From assembly GCF_030687895.1 (NCBI RefSeq), contig NZ_CP117452.1, positions 3,055,501-3,119,500 of the forward strand: a stretch of DNA of 64,000 nucleotides, given 5' to 3'. The translations under genes and the position numbers were made by a program. The DNA is from Pseudomonas sp. FP198. Lineage in GTDB: Bacteria > Pseudomonadota > Gammaproteobacteria > Pseudomonadales > Pseudomonadaceae. The stretch's first letter is position 1; each line of letters opens with the position of its first letter. Below the pieces are notes generated by a model. The model was not told the DNA's origin, ran no database searches, and saw nothing but the letters and a program-made list of their open reading frames with translations. This document shows positions 1 through 8,550 of this stretch, piece by piece.

Positions 1-732
1 CATGGGAGCCTGTTGTGGTTCAAGTCCGACAATCGCGCCCAGGCCAACACCGAGATGGCCGCCGGCACCCTGGAATACACCGCCGCACCCGGCACCCTCG
101 GCCTGACTTACATCCATGGCATCGACGTGGATGAGCACTACGCCAGTGACTTCCAGAAACAACGCGACGGCATGGACATCTACAGCCTGCGCGGCGCGGG
201 CGATGCCGGTATCGAAAACGCGCATTTCTCCTTCGAATATGCCTGGCAAGACAAGGACGCCGGTCCTCAGAAAGCCTGGTACACCGAAGCCGGTTATACC
301 TTCGCCGAGCTGCCCTGGAGCCCCGACCTGACCTATCGCTACAGCCGTTATTCAAAAAACTGGGACTCGATGTTCACCGGCACGAACCGAGGTTATGGCA
401 CCTGGTTCCAAGGCGAAGTGGCGGGCAACTACGCCGGCCCGTTCAACAGCAACACGGCCATCCAGCACGTCGGCCTCAAGCTCAAGCCAACCGAGACCGT
501 GACGATCGGCGCATTGTTTTTCGACTACAAGACCCTGCACACCGCTCAAGCGCTGAACCTCGACGGTCGTGAGCTGGACCTGTACGTCGAATGGGCAGCC
601 AACGAGCACCTGATCATCACGCCGCTGCTGGGCCTGTACAAGCCAGAGAAAGACGCCAGCAACGGAGGCAATCAGGTGGGCGGCAACGGCACCAATGTCT
701 ACAGCCAGTTGGTGGTGGCGGTTCCGTTCTGA
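1..732 (+). CDS. Alginate-export-type outer membrane porin, 3' part
   Basis: The reading frame is already open at base 1 (it begins HGSLLWFKSDN), so the gene starts left of the window and only about 243 C-terminal residues are present. They show alternating aromatic and polar residues, stretches such as EAGYTF-PWSP-LTYRYSRY, and a terminal hydrophobic segment ending in Phe, the usual assembly signal of an outer-membrane beta-barrel. The wording resembles the alginate_export porin family, whose members are used in Pseudomonas for alginate and for unrelated small hydrophobic or organic-acid substrates. The substrate cannot be read from the sequence. It ends 3 bases before the stop codon of the convergent chemoreceptor gene. 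The beta-barrel call is firm; the family assignment is from memory. Confidence 0.6.
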   Translation, partial: HGSLLWFKSDNRAQANTEMAAGTLEYTAAPGTLGLTYIHGIDVDEHYASDFQKQRDGMDIYSLRGAGDAGIENAHFSFEYAWQDKDAGPQKAWYTEAGYTFAELPWSPDLTYRYSRYSKNWDSMFTGTNRGYGTWFQGEVAGNYAGPFNSNTAIQHVGLKLKPTETVTIGALFFDYKTLHTAQALNLDGRELDLYVEWAANEHLIITPLLGLYKPEKDASNGGNQVGGNGTNVYSQLVVAVPF

Positions 733-735
733 GCC

Positions 736-1707
736 TCAGCCCTTGTGCTGGTGCAACATGGTCTGGATCTGGTGCGTGGCCTGGCGGGTACTTTCCGCCA
801 GCTTGCGCACCTCGTCGGCCACCACCGAAAAGCCGCGCCCGACCTCGCCCGCCCTGGCCGCTTCAATTGCCGCGTTCAACGCCAGCAGGTTGGTCTGGTC
901 GGCAATGCCCTTGATCACGCCCACCACCGTGGCGATCTGCGCGTAAGTGACCTGGTTCTGCTCCAGCATGCGCTGATGGGTAGACTGGGCCGAACGCTCA
1001 TCACTGATGTCCCGCACCGCGCCCAGCACCCGGACCAGCCGCCCCTGCCCGTCGCGCACGGCGCGGCCGCGCTCGCGGCACCAGATGTAATCGCGACTCT
1101 TGTGTCGCATCCGATATTCGAAAACGTATTCGCCACAGCCCTGGCTGCCAAGAATCTCCCGGTCGAAGATCGCCATGATCTTTGGCAGGTCATCGGGATG
1201 GGTGATGCCGACCTGGGCGTCCCAGCCGTCCGGCAACTCGTCCGGCCCGTACCCCAGCAATGAGCGGAACTGACTGGAAAAGCGCATGCCGCTCGCCGGG
1301 TGCTGCAAATCGCCGTTGACCACGGTGATGTCCCAGCAGCCTTCGGTCAGGGTCGATTGCAGCAGCTCCCAGATCTGCGCCTCCTGAAAGTGCTGTCGGG
1401 ATTCCCGCTCAAGCTGCTCGAGCCGGGCCTGAAGCCCTTGCTCACGTTCTCCTGCCTGATCCAGTTGTTGGCGAGCCAACGCATACGCCTGTTCGACGTG
1501 CTGGTGTCTTGATGCCTGCTCGTTCACTTCGCTCTCGGCCTGGCGTAAACGTTCAGCCGCATCCGCTGTTTGCCGGGCGTGTTGTTCAAGACTGGCCCGC
1601 AGTTGCGGATAGGCCACGAGCGCAGGCGCGTCAGCGGTTTCGCCAGCCAGTATCCGCCGCACCTGTTCGATCAACGCCAATTTCTGCTTGCCGGTCTGGA
1701 GAAACAT
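736..1707 (-). CDS. Soluble PAS-domain methyl-accepting chemotaxis protein with truncated signalling domain
   Basis: About 323 residues from an ATG at 1707 that is preceded by AGGGGC; a longer frame reaches 1830 but has no better start. Order of parts: a Glu/Gln/Arg-rich coiled coil (about residues 10-110), a PAS fold of the PAS_3 type (about 115-240, with DELPDGW, HPDD and FEYRMRHK, and ending in [11 protein letters not shown]), then a short chemoreceptor segment with the highly conserved hairpin tip ([20 protein letters not shown]). No membrane segment is present, so it should be cytosolic and sense redox state or a small ligand through PAS. It lacks most of the usual methylation helices, since the protein stops about 30 residues after the tip. 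Divergent from the aldehyde dehydrogenase gene, with 208 bases between starts. Confidence 0.82.
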   Translation of the reverse strand: MFLQTGKQKLALIEQVRRILAGETADAPALVAYPQLRASLEQHARQTADAAERLRQAESEVNEQASRHQHVEQAYALARQQLDQAGEREQGLQARLEQLERESRQHFQEAQIWELLQSTLTEGCWDITVVNGDLQHPASGMRFSSQFRSLLGYGPDELPDGWDAQVGITHPDDLPKIMAIFDREILGSQGCGEYVFEYRMRHKSRDYIWCRERGRAVRDGQGRLVRVLGAVRDISDERSAQSTHQRMLEQNQVTYAQIATVVGVIKGIADQTNLLALNAAIEAARAGEVGRGFSVVADEVRKLAESTRQATHQIQTMLHQHKG

Positions 1708-1915
1708 TTTCTGCCCCTGTGCGATTGATTCGAAGCACTGATCTGACCGCAAACGGGCGGTGCAGGCTTGCATCTGGCTGCATAGGTTTTGCTTGTGCCT
1801 GCCAACTGCGGAAATGGCAGCCACAGACATGCGACGCGGCAGCCACGGTCAAGCCCGCCCGGCCTTCCAAGGGTTAGTCTCGGGGCTTTCCCTTGCCTGC
1901 GAACAGGAACTTCCC

Positions 1916-3403
1916 ATGAGCGATATTGCCCTGCTGCCCGAGGTCCAAGCCTTCCTTGGGCGACACCACGCGCTGTTCATCAACGGTGCTTATGTCGAAA
2001 GCCAGAGCCGACAGACCCTGGACGTGATCAACCCGGCCACGGGCCAGGTCATCGCCCAGGTCAGCGACGCCGGTCCTGGCGATATCGATGCGGCGGTCGA
2101 GTCGTCCCGGCGCGGTTTCAAGCAATGGTCCCAGGCTGCTCCAGCGGTCCGTGGGCATGTATTGCTGAAACTGGCGGACCTGATGGAGCAACACCGCGAG
2201 GAGCTGGCACAGATCGAAACCTGCCAATCCGGCAAGATCATCCATATCTCTCGCGCCTTCGAAGTCGACCAGGCTGCGCACTTCTTGCGTTACTACGCGG
2301 GCTGGGCGACCAAGATCAGCGGCCAGACCATTACCCCGTCGCTACCCTCCTTCGCTGGCGAACGCTACACGGCGTTCACCCTGCGCGAACCGGTGGGCGT
2401 GGTGGTCGGCATCGTGCCGTGGAATTTTTCGACGATGATCGCCATCTGGAAACTCGCCTCGGCGTTGGTGACCGGTTGCAGCATTATCATCAAGCCCAGC
2501 GAGTTCACACCGCTGACTGTCCTGCGCATCGCTGAACTGGCCATGGAAGCCGGTCTGCCGGCGGGCGCGTTGAACGTGGTGACGGGTAGCGGTCTGGTGG
2601 GCAAGGGCTTGATCGAGCATCCAGGCACCAACAAGGTGTCGTTCACCGGCTCGGTGCCTACCGGCATCGCCGTGGGCCAAGCGGCGATGGGCGCCGGACT
2701 GACCCGGGCGACACTGGAACTGGGTGGCAAAAATGCCGCTGGATTCCTTGCCGATGTGGATCCCGAAGTGGCGGTCAATGGCATCATCGAGGCGGGTTTC
2801 CTGCACTCCGGGCAGATTTGCGCGGCGGCCGAGCGATTCTTTGTCCACCGCTCGCAGATCGAACCGATCATGAGCAAGCTCGCCGAACGCCTGAGTCAGC
2901 TCAGCATCGGCTCGCCGCTGGATGAAGCCACGCAATTCGGTCCGGTGACCAACCGTCAGCATCAGCAGAAACTCGGCGAGTATTTCGCCAGGGCGCGGGC
3001 ACAGAACAATACGATTATTCACGGCGGCAAGCTGATCGACAGGCCTGGCTGCTACGTCGAGCCGACCATCATCCTTGCCAATCACCGAGATGATGCGCTG
3101 CTCAATGAAGAAACCTTCGGCCCGATCGCTACCTTCCTGCCCTACGACACCGAGGAGGAACTACTCGACCTGATGAACGACTCGCCCTACGGGCTGAGCG
3201 CCAGCCTTTGGACCAACGACCTGGGCAAGGCCCTGCGCATGGTGCCCGCCATTGAAGCCGGCACCGTCTGGGTGAACATGCACACCCTGCTCGACCCCGC
3301 CGTGCCATTCGGCGGGAGCAAGTCTTCGGGTATCGGCAGGGAATTCGGCAGCGCGTTCATTGATGACTACACCGAGCTGAAGTCGGTGATGATTCGGTAT
3401 TGA
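1916..3403 (+). CDS. NAD(P)-dependent aldehyde dehydrogenase (phenylacetaldehyde dehydrogenase-like)
   Basis: 495 residues from ATG 1916, preceded by AGGAA; the frame extends 52 codons upstream but those codons do not look like family sequence. Oxidises an aldehyde to its acid. All catalytic positions are visible: Asn170 in VPWNF, Lys193 in KPSE, Glu268 in LELGGKN and the nucleophile Cys302 in SGQICAA. The general wording (YYAGWATKISGQTI, PSLPSFAGERYTAF) is closest to phenylacetaldehyde dehydrogenases of the FeaB/StyD kind, but substrate specificity in this superfamily is not safe to call. It is convergent with the amidase gene across a REPIN-filled gap and may serve the same pathway as the amidase, MFS and porin set. 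Confidence 0.85.
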   Translation: MSDIALLPEVQAFLGRHHALFINGAYVESQSRQTLDVINPATGQVIAQVSDAGPGDIDAAVESSRRGFKQWSQAAPAVRGHVLLKLADLMEQHREELAQIETCQSGKIIHISRAFEVDQAAHFLRYYAGWATKISGQTITPSLPSFAGERYTAFTLREPVGVVVGIVPWNFSTMIAIWKLASALVTGCSIIIKPSEFTPLTVLRIAELAMEAGLPAGALNVVTGSGLVGKGLIEHPGTNKVSFTGSVPTGIAVGQAAMGAGLTRATLELGGKNAAGFLADVDPEVAVNGIIEAGFLHSGQICAAAERFFVHRSQIEPIMSKLAERLSQLSIGSPLDEATQFGPVTNRQHQQKLGEYFARARAQNNTIIHGGKLIDRPGCYVEPTIILANHRDDALLNEETFGPIATFLPYDTEEELLDLMNDSPYGLSASLWTNDLGKALRMVPAIEAGTVWVNMHTLLDPAVPFGGSKSSGIGREFGSAFIDDYTELKSVMIRY

Positions 3404-3448
3404 GCTCCGGTTGCCTTGATTCCCCCATGCTCGCTGCGCACAAAGCCC

Positions 3449-3715
3449 CTGTGGGAGCGAGCTTGCTCGCGATAGCGGACTGTCAGTCAACAAATGATGT
3501 CGAACCTGACGACGCCATCGCGAGCAAGCTCGCTCCCACACAGGTTCCGCTGCGCCGCCACCATCCCGGCCCAACACTCATCACCTGTGGGAGCGAGCCT
3601 GCTCGCGAAAGCGGACGTTCAGTCAAAGACGATGTTGAACCTGACGATGCCTTCGCGAGCAGGCTCGCTCCCACACAGGTTCCGCTACGCCGCCACCATC
3701 CCGCCCAACACTCCC
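3449..3715. repeat. Two tandem REP doublets (REPINs) with a shared 40-base linker
   Basis: Doublet 1 (3449-3542) has inverted ends GTGGGAGCGAGCTTGCTCGC and its complement. Doublet 2 (3586-3677) has the GCCTGCTCGCGAAAGCGG variant at both ends. Each is followed by nearly the same 40 bases (3541-3580 and 3676-3715, starting CAGGTTCCGCT), so the whole 136-base unit is directly duplicated, yet the two copies carry different REP variants. This fills the 334-base gap between the convergent aldehyde dehydrogenase and amidase genes and may act as a transcription or RNA-stability barrier. No protein gene is seen here. Confidence 0.92.
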
Positions 3716-3737
3716 ACATGAGGTGTGGGTGCAGTTT

Positions 3738-5195
3738 TCATCTGCGGTGAGCATTGACCGGCGGTACACGCCCACGCCACGGCTGGGCGCGTTCCAGTTG
3801 GGCGGCCAGGGCCAGCAAGGTGCTTTCTTCGCCGAACCGCCCGGCAAAATGCGCGCCCAGCGGCAGGCCGCTTGCGCTCCAGGACAACGGTACCGACATC
3901 GCCGGCTGGCCGCTGGCATTGAACAGCGCGGTGAACGGCGAATAGCTGTGGAATCGTTCGATGAGCTGCTCAAGGCTGATGCAGACGTCTTGCACGTCCA
4001 GCTCGCCAATCGGTACCGGTTCGCGGCTCAGGACCGGGCTGAGGATCACGTCGTAATCCTCCATGAACAGCGCCAGCCGGCGGCCGAGGGCATGGATCCA
4101 CTCCACCGCGCCCGCGTATTGGGCGCCACTGACGTTGCCCTTGTCGCGCAGGATGATCCGGGTGCGCACTTCCAGTTCCTCCGCCTGCACCGCGGCCCCG
4201 CGCATCTGCCCAAGCAGGTCGACGTAATGGCGGGTACTCGCACCAATGATGGTGAAGACCTGATCAAGAAACTCCGGCAACACCACCGGCAAGCTCACCG
4301 GTTCGACGCGATGGCCCAAGGTTTCACACAATCTGGCGGCCTCGCCGACCGCTTGCAGGCTTTGCGCGGAGGTCCCCCAGGGGCCGAGTTGCTCGACCAG
4401 GGCAATGCGCAACGGCTTTGGATCGCGCTGCAGCGCCGTCACGTAAGGCTGCGCCTGGAGCGGCGCGGCATACGGCGCGCCCGGATCAATCCCGGCGGTG
4501 GCATCCAGCAACGCAGCGCTGTCGCGCACCGACAGGGTGATGGCATGGGGCGTGCCCATCCCCGCCCAGCCTTCGCCGATCATCGGCCCCGACGGCAGCA
4601 ATCCGCGGCTGGGCTTGAAGCCGAACACCCCGCAGCACGATGCCGGCACCCGCAACGAACCGCCGCCATCGTTGCCGTGGGCGAACGGCACGACCCGGGC
4701 CGCCACCAATGCAGCCGCGCCGCCGCTGGAGCCGCCGGCGCTGCGCTCGGTATTCCACGGGTTGCGCGTGGCGCCGAAGCGCGCCGATTCGGTGGAGTAA
4801 GACGTGCCGAACTCAGGCGACGTGCTGGTTCCCAACACCTGGCATCCGGCATGTCTCAGGCGTGTCACCACTTCCGATTCAAAATCCGCGCGGCAGGCGC
4901 CCAGCGAACGGGAGCCGTTGGTCATCGCCGCGCCCTGGACCGGCGAAAACAGATCCTTGATCAAGGTTGGAACGCCGGCAAACAGGCCCTGCCCGGCCTG
5001 AGGCGTACGCGCCGCCTCCCGGGCCGAATCGTAGAGCCGTTCCGCCACGGCGTTAAGCTGCGGTTCGACCCGCTCCAGGCGCTCGATAGCCGTCTCCAGC
5101 AGCTCGCCGGGCTGGACCTCACCGCGTCTGACCCACTCGGCCAGGGCGGTCCCGTCTTCGCTGTCCATCAACTGGTGGATGTCTTGCAGACTCAT
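3738..5195 (-). CDS. Amidase signature family hydrolase
   Basis: 485 residues. I chose ATG 5195 because AAGGAA lies 10-12 bases upstream; an ATG at 5216 that overlaps the MFS stop has no ribosome site. Hydrolyses a C-N bond of an amide to acid plus amine or ammonia. The amidase-signature triad is present: Lys80 (TLIKD), the cis-Ser in GGSSGG (about 156) and the nucleophile Ser180 in DGGGSLRVPA. Length matches AtzF/GatA-like amidases. There is no GatB or GatC neighbour, so it is catabolic rather than a tRNA amidotransferase. Last gene of the minus-strand set binding protein - AraC - porin - MFS - amidase. The acid product could feed the same pathway as the aldehyde dehydrogenase opposite. Confidence 0.85.
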   Translation of the reverse strand: MSLQDIHQLMDSEDGTALAEWVRRGEVQPGELLETAIERLERVEPQLNAVAERLYDSAREAARTPQAGQGLFAGVPTLIKDLFSPVQGAAMTNGSRSLGACRADFESEVVTRLRHAGCQVLGTSTSPEFGTSYSTESARFGATRNPWNTERSAGGSSGGAAALVAARVVPFAHGNDGGGSLRVPASCCGVFGFKPSRGLLPSGPMIGEGWAGMGTPHAITLSVRDSAALLDATAGIDPGAPYAAPLQAQPYVTALQRDPKPLRIALVEQLGPWGTSAQSLQAVGEAARLCETLGHRVEPVSLPVVLPEFLDQVFTIIGASTRHYVDLLGQMRGAAVQAEELEVRTRIILRDKGNVSGAQYAGAVEWIHALGRRLALFMEDYDVILSPVLSREPVPIGELDVQDVCISLEQLIERFHSYSPFTALFNASGQPAMSVPLSWSASGLPLGAHFAGRFGEESTLLALAAQLERAQPWRGRVPPVNAHRR

Positions 5196-5212
5196 GGTTT
5201 CAGATTCCTTGT

Positions 5213-6466
5213 TCATGACGATTGACGAGATCCGGCGACGTCCGCCTGTCGATGGCCGCGCGTGCGTAAACCGACCGCCACCCAGAGCAGTGCTGCCGCG
5301 AGACTGGCGAAGGCCAGCCATTGGATGGACTGGCGAAGGTCACCGGCAAAGGCACCGACGAATGCCACCACCAACGGACTGATGAACTGGCCGATATAGA
5401 GAAACGAGGTGAACCCGCCCAGGCCTCGGCCACGGGTGGTGGCGGTGAGCGCATTCATCACCGGCGCCATCACGTTGGGCACCAGCAGCCCGGCGCCCAA
5501 CCCCTGGACGAACACTGCCAGCAGCACCGCGTTGTAGCTGTGCGCGCGCACCAGCAGGCACAGCCCGAGGCCCATCAGGGCGAGCAACAGCGCGTTGCAA
5601 CCGGCAATGCCCAGGCGCCGGCGCAGCAACGGCCACGTCAACGAGCCAACGAGTGTCGCCAACAGGCTCAACCCCGCCGCCAGGCCGATCAGGGTGCTGG
5701 AGGTCACGCCCAGGCCGACCAACAGCGTGGGGGCCTGGATCGGCATGACGAAGGTCAGGACCATGCCGCTCACGATCATCAGGTAGCCCACCACCAGCTG
5801 CAGCACCGCGACTTTGCCCGGCGCCGGTTCATCGGGGCGCGCGTCGACCGTCCGCAGCTTGGCCACCGGCGGCTCCCAGAGGATTTTCATCATGGCCGGC
5901 ACCAGCAACAACGGCAGCAGGTACAGCAGGAACGGCGAGCGCCACGAATGTTCCCCGAGGGCCCCGCCGACGACGAAGAACAGCGCTCCCACCAGGCCGA
6001 TGGTCACCACTTGCCGGTTGACGTAGCGCAAGCGTTCCTCGCCGTGCCAATAGTCGGCAATCAAGGTCGCGCAACAGGTCATGACCGCCGCCTCGGCACA
6101 GCCAAACAGCAAGCGCGCGCCGACAATCGCCGGCAGGTTGTCGAGCAGCGCCGGCAACGCGCCGAGCACCGCATAGAGCAAGGTGGCGATGACCAGCAAG
6201 GCCTTGCGTCCGACCCGGTCGGCCAACCAGCCGGCCAGGGGCGCGCAAAGCGCAATCGCCAGGGCCGGCCCGGTGATTGCCAATGGCACCAACAAATCGG
6301 CGCGAGGCTCGATGGGGCCGAACTCCGCGCCCAGCCGAGGCAGAATCGGCGTGACCATCACCGAGCCCATGATGGTCAGGCTGCTGCCGAGCATCAGCAC
6401 CAGCCCTTCACGCCGGCCAACGGCCTGACGCGGCGACGCCGTTGAAATGGAATTTGATGAGTTCAT
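5213..6466 (-). CDS. Major facilitator superfamily transporter
   Basis: 417 residues with about 12 hydrophobic segments and the MFS loop 2-3 motif GWLADRVGRKALL near residue 80. The N-terminal 20 residues are polar (Ser-rich). Sits in the inner membrane and probably imports the compound handled by the neighbouring amidase, though drug-efflux-type MFS proteins look alike and an export role is possible. The start at 6466 is preceded by AGGGGG and lies 9 bases after the porin gene, so co-transcription is likely. The substrate cannot be read. Confidence 0.85.
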   Translation of the reverse strand: MNSSNSISTASPRQAVGRREGLVLMLGSSLTIMGSVMVTPILPRLGAEFGPIEPRADLLVPLAITGPALAIALCAPLAGWLADRVGRKALLVIATLLYAVLGALPALLDNLPAIVGARLLFGCAEAAVMTCCATLIADYWHGEERLRYVNRQVVTIGLVGALFFVVGGALGEHSWRSPFLLYLLPLLLVPAMMKILWEPPVAKLRTVDARPDEPAPGKVAVLQLVVGYLMIVSGMVLTFVMPIQAPTLLVGLGVTSSTLIGLAAGLSLLATLVGSLTWPLLRRRLGIAGCNALLLALMGLGLCLLVRAHSYNAVLLAVFVQGLGAGLLVPNVMAPVMNALTATTRGRGLGGFTSFLYIGQFISPLVVAFVGAFAGDLRQSIQWLAFASLAAALLWVAVGLRTRGHRQADVAGSRQSS

Positions 6467-6475
6467 GACGGCCCC

Positions 6476-7408
6476 CTAGAAACTGTGAGAAATGCGCAGG
6501 GCCGTGGTGTAGCCCTCGGCGCGGTTTCGCGCGTCGAATTCCTTGTAGACGTGCAGCCAGACCGGCGGCACGCCCGGTTTGAAATAGCCCACCGCCGGCC
6601 CCGCCGCGATAACCCGTGCGCGATTGCCCGCCTCAAGCCCTGGAGCGTCGTCGTCGGTGAACTGGCGGTAGTAATAGCCGCCCACACCCAGCGTCCAGGG
6701 GCCGATATGCTGGCCAACGGCGAATTCATGGCGATACTCGACGCCGCTTTTGTAATCGGTGGCGGGGTTGCGGGTGTTCACGTCGACTTCGAAGCTGGAG
6801 GACACCTCGAAGCCGGTGTCGGAGATATAGGTCGCGTTGAGGATTGGCGAGAACGTCCAGTGATTCAGCCCTGGCGAGATCAGGCGGTCCTCGTCGTAGT
6901 CGCCGGTCGGTGCCTGGATCTGGAACTGGGCATTGACGAACAGGTTCGGCGACAGCGTCCATTGCAGGATCACCGGCAGCACCTGGATATCCGCCAGGCG
7001 AAACGGATCGGCTTCAAGGTCCAGCGGACCGACCGGCGTCTGCACCCGTACCGAAGCGTCCATCTTGAAGAACGGCACCACCGCGCCATAACCATACTGG
7101 GCGCCAAGCACGGTGTAATCGGTCATGTGCAGGTAAGCCACGCCGATGGACAGCACGTCGAGGGAAAGATTGTTGTCGCGGGAATTGCCGTGGCGATCCT
7201 TCTGCACGTTGGCCGAATAGAACGCCGTACGCAGCCCGACCGTGCCGAAGGGCGTGGCTGGCGGCATCATGCCGGCGCCGAAATCGTAGACCCCGACCGC
7301 GGTGGTCGGCGCGCCACTTTCAGTGGCATTGGCCATGGCGCAGGCGCCGATCAGCCCCACGGTGATCCACGCATTACGTTGCAGGTTTTTCTTTTTGTTC
7401 TGATTCAT
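6476..7408 (-). CDS. Outer membrane SphA/phenol meta-pathway-type porin
   Basis: 310 residues if started at ATG 7408 (MNQNKKKN); the frame runs 7 codons further. A clear Sec signal peptide (Lys-rich start, hydrophobic core, ANA-TE cleavage near residue 28) is followed by beta-barrel sequence ending in SHSF with a C-terminal Phe. The wording (NLSLDVLSIGVAYLHMTDY, LDLEADPFRLADIQVLPV, FSPILNAT) matches the family found in phenol meta-cleavage pathways and in sphingosine-induced SphA. Such proteins are thought to pass hydrophobic substrates across the outer membrane. Followed after 9 bases by the MFS carrier, which makes an outer plus inner membrane uptake pair. Confidence 0.78.
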   Translation of the reverse strand: MNQNKKKNLQRNAWITVGLIGACAMANATESGAPTTAVGVYDFGAGMMPPATPFGTVGLRTAFYSANVQKDRHGNSRDNNLSLDVLSIGVAYLHMTDYTVLGAQYGYGAVVPFFKMDASVRVQTPVGPLDLEADPFRLADIQVLPVILQWTLSPNLFVNAQFQIQAPTGDYDEDRLISPGLNHWTFSPILNATYISDTGFEVSSSFEVDVNTRNPATDYKSGVEYRHEFAVGQHIGPWTLGVGGYYYRQFTDDDAPGLEAGNRARVIAAGPAVGYFKPGVPPVWLHVYKEFDARNRAEGYTTALRISHSF

Positions 7409-7479
7409 CGAATGCCCCGTCCCAACCATGTGGTGATGGGGTCATCCTAGGGAGCCGGTCCGCCAGCCGTTATCCGTTT

Positions 7480-8451
7480 TCAGCACAGATGCGTGCGCCG
7501 CAGGGTTTGTGAAGGGGTTTCGCCGAACAGGGTCCGATAGTCGCTAGAAAAACGGCTCAGGTGCCAGAAGCCCCAGCGTGCCGCCACCTCCTGCACGCCC
7601 CTGGTCTGGTCGCCAGCGCGCAGCTCCCGGCGCACGGCATTGAGGCGCAGCGCCCTTAAATAGGCCACCGGGTTGATGCCCAGGGTTTCCTGGAAGCAGT
7701 ACTGCAATTTACGCCGGCTGGCGCCGATGTGGTTGCACAGGTCGAGGATCGACAGCGGCTCGTCGACATGGGCCAGGGCATATTCCCGGGCCCGGTCGAC
7801 CATGCGCTTGCGGGCCGTCGGGGTCAGCGGCGGCGCCTGGTCGGGCGCCACCAGCTCCAAAAGATGCAGCATCACCGTATCGCGCAGGCCGCGGCGGATC
7901 GACTCGAAGCCCAACAATGACTCACGCCCATGGCCGCCCCCTTCGAGCTCGTCGAAGAGCGCCGCCAGCTCAGCGGGCAAGGTCGAATCGCCGAGACGGT
8001 AACACTTGGGAAGATCGGTAATTCGAAAGGCGCTGCCCTGACGCTCCAGAAGGTGCTCCAGGGCCTGCTCCTTGACGGCGACGCCGAGCAGGTCCAAGTG
8101 CTGGGGGGTGCGCAGGTCGGGCAGGTTGCGGCCATGGGCGACCATCAGGCTCGGCTCGACAATCGGGTGCCCGCAGCAGAACACCGGCCCGTCCGCGCGC
8201 AGCGGTACGCTGAAAGTAATCGCGCCCTCCCACGCCATGCCGCGCTTGGTCATGGCCTGATTAGAGCGGTCGCGCACCAGTTGCATCCAATCCGCGCGGA
8301 ACTCGATCAACTCGCCTTCGAAGCGCCCTGGCGTCAGTTGGTCGTAGCTTACCTGCCAACCGCCCATGTTCCGCGCGTGCTCGTCGATGTCGCCGGTGCG
8401 GAACCGATTGATCGGCCGCGTCGGCAACCCATCCGCCATGTCGTCGTTCAT
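7480..8451 (-). CDS. AraC/XylS-family transcription regulator
   Basis: 323 residues with two helix-turn-helix units in the C-terminal 110 residues (LSILDLCNHIGASRRKLQYCF and VQEVAARWGFWHLSRFSSDYR, then FGETPSQTLR). The N-terminal 200 residues form a ligand or dimer domain of the type seen in EutR/FeaR-like activators. Start at 8451 has AAGG upstream. It lies between the binding protein and the porin genes on the same strand (71-base gap to the porin), so it most likely activates the porin-MFS-amidase genes when the substrate is present. The inducer is unknown. Confidence 0.85.
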   Translation of the reverse strand: MNDDMADGLPTRPINRFRTGDIDEHARNMGGWQVSYDQLTPGRFEGELIEFRADWMQLVRDRSNQAMTKRGMAWEGAITFSVPLRADGPVFCCGHPIVEPSLMVAHGRNLPDLRTPQHLDLLGVAVKEQALEHLLERQGSAFRITDLPKCYRLGDSTLPAELAALFDELEGGGHGRESLLGFESIRRGLRDTVMLHLLELVAPDQAPPLTPTARKRMVDRAREYALAHVDEPLSILDLCNHIGASRRKLQYCFQETLGINPVAYLRALRLNAVRRELRAGDQTRGVQEVAARWGFWHLSRFSSDYRTLFGETPSQTLRRTHLC

Positions 8452-8550
8452 TCACCCGACCTTCGCTGATTCCAGGGTTATGGATCGAAGATCAGGCAAG
8501 TTCCATTCCGTCTCCCGGGTGACTCGCTCGATTGTGCCGAAAACGGCTAG

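Noticed and set aside
1708..1915. Possible sigma-54 promoter before the aldehyde dehydrogenase
   Set aside because: GG and GC pairs 10 bases apart exist but the TGGCAC and TTGC contexts do not fit.
3451..3540. CRISPR-like look of repeated palindromes with spacers
   Set aside because: Repeats alternate in orientation and occur singly all over the window; they are REP/REPIN elements, and no cas gene is present.
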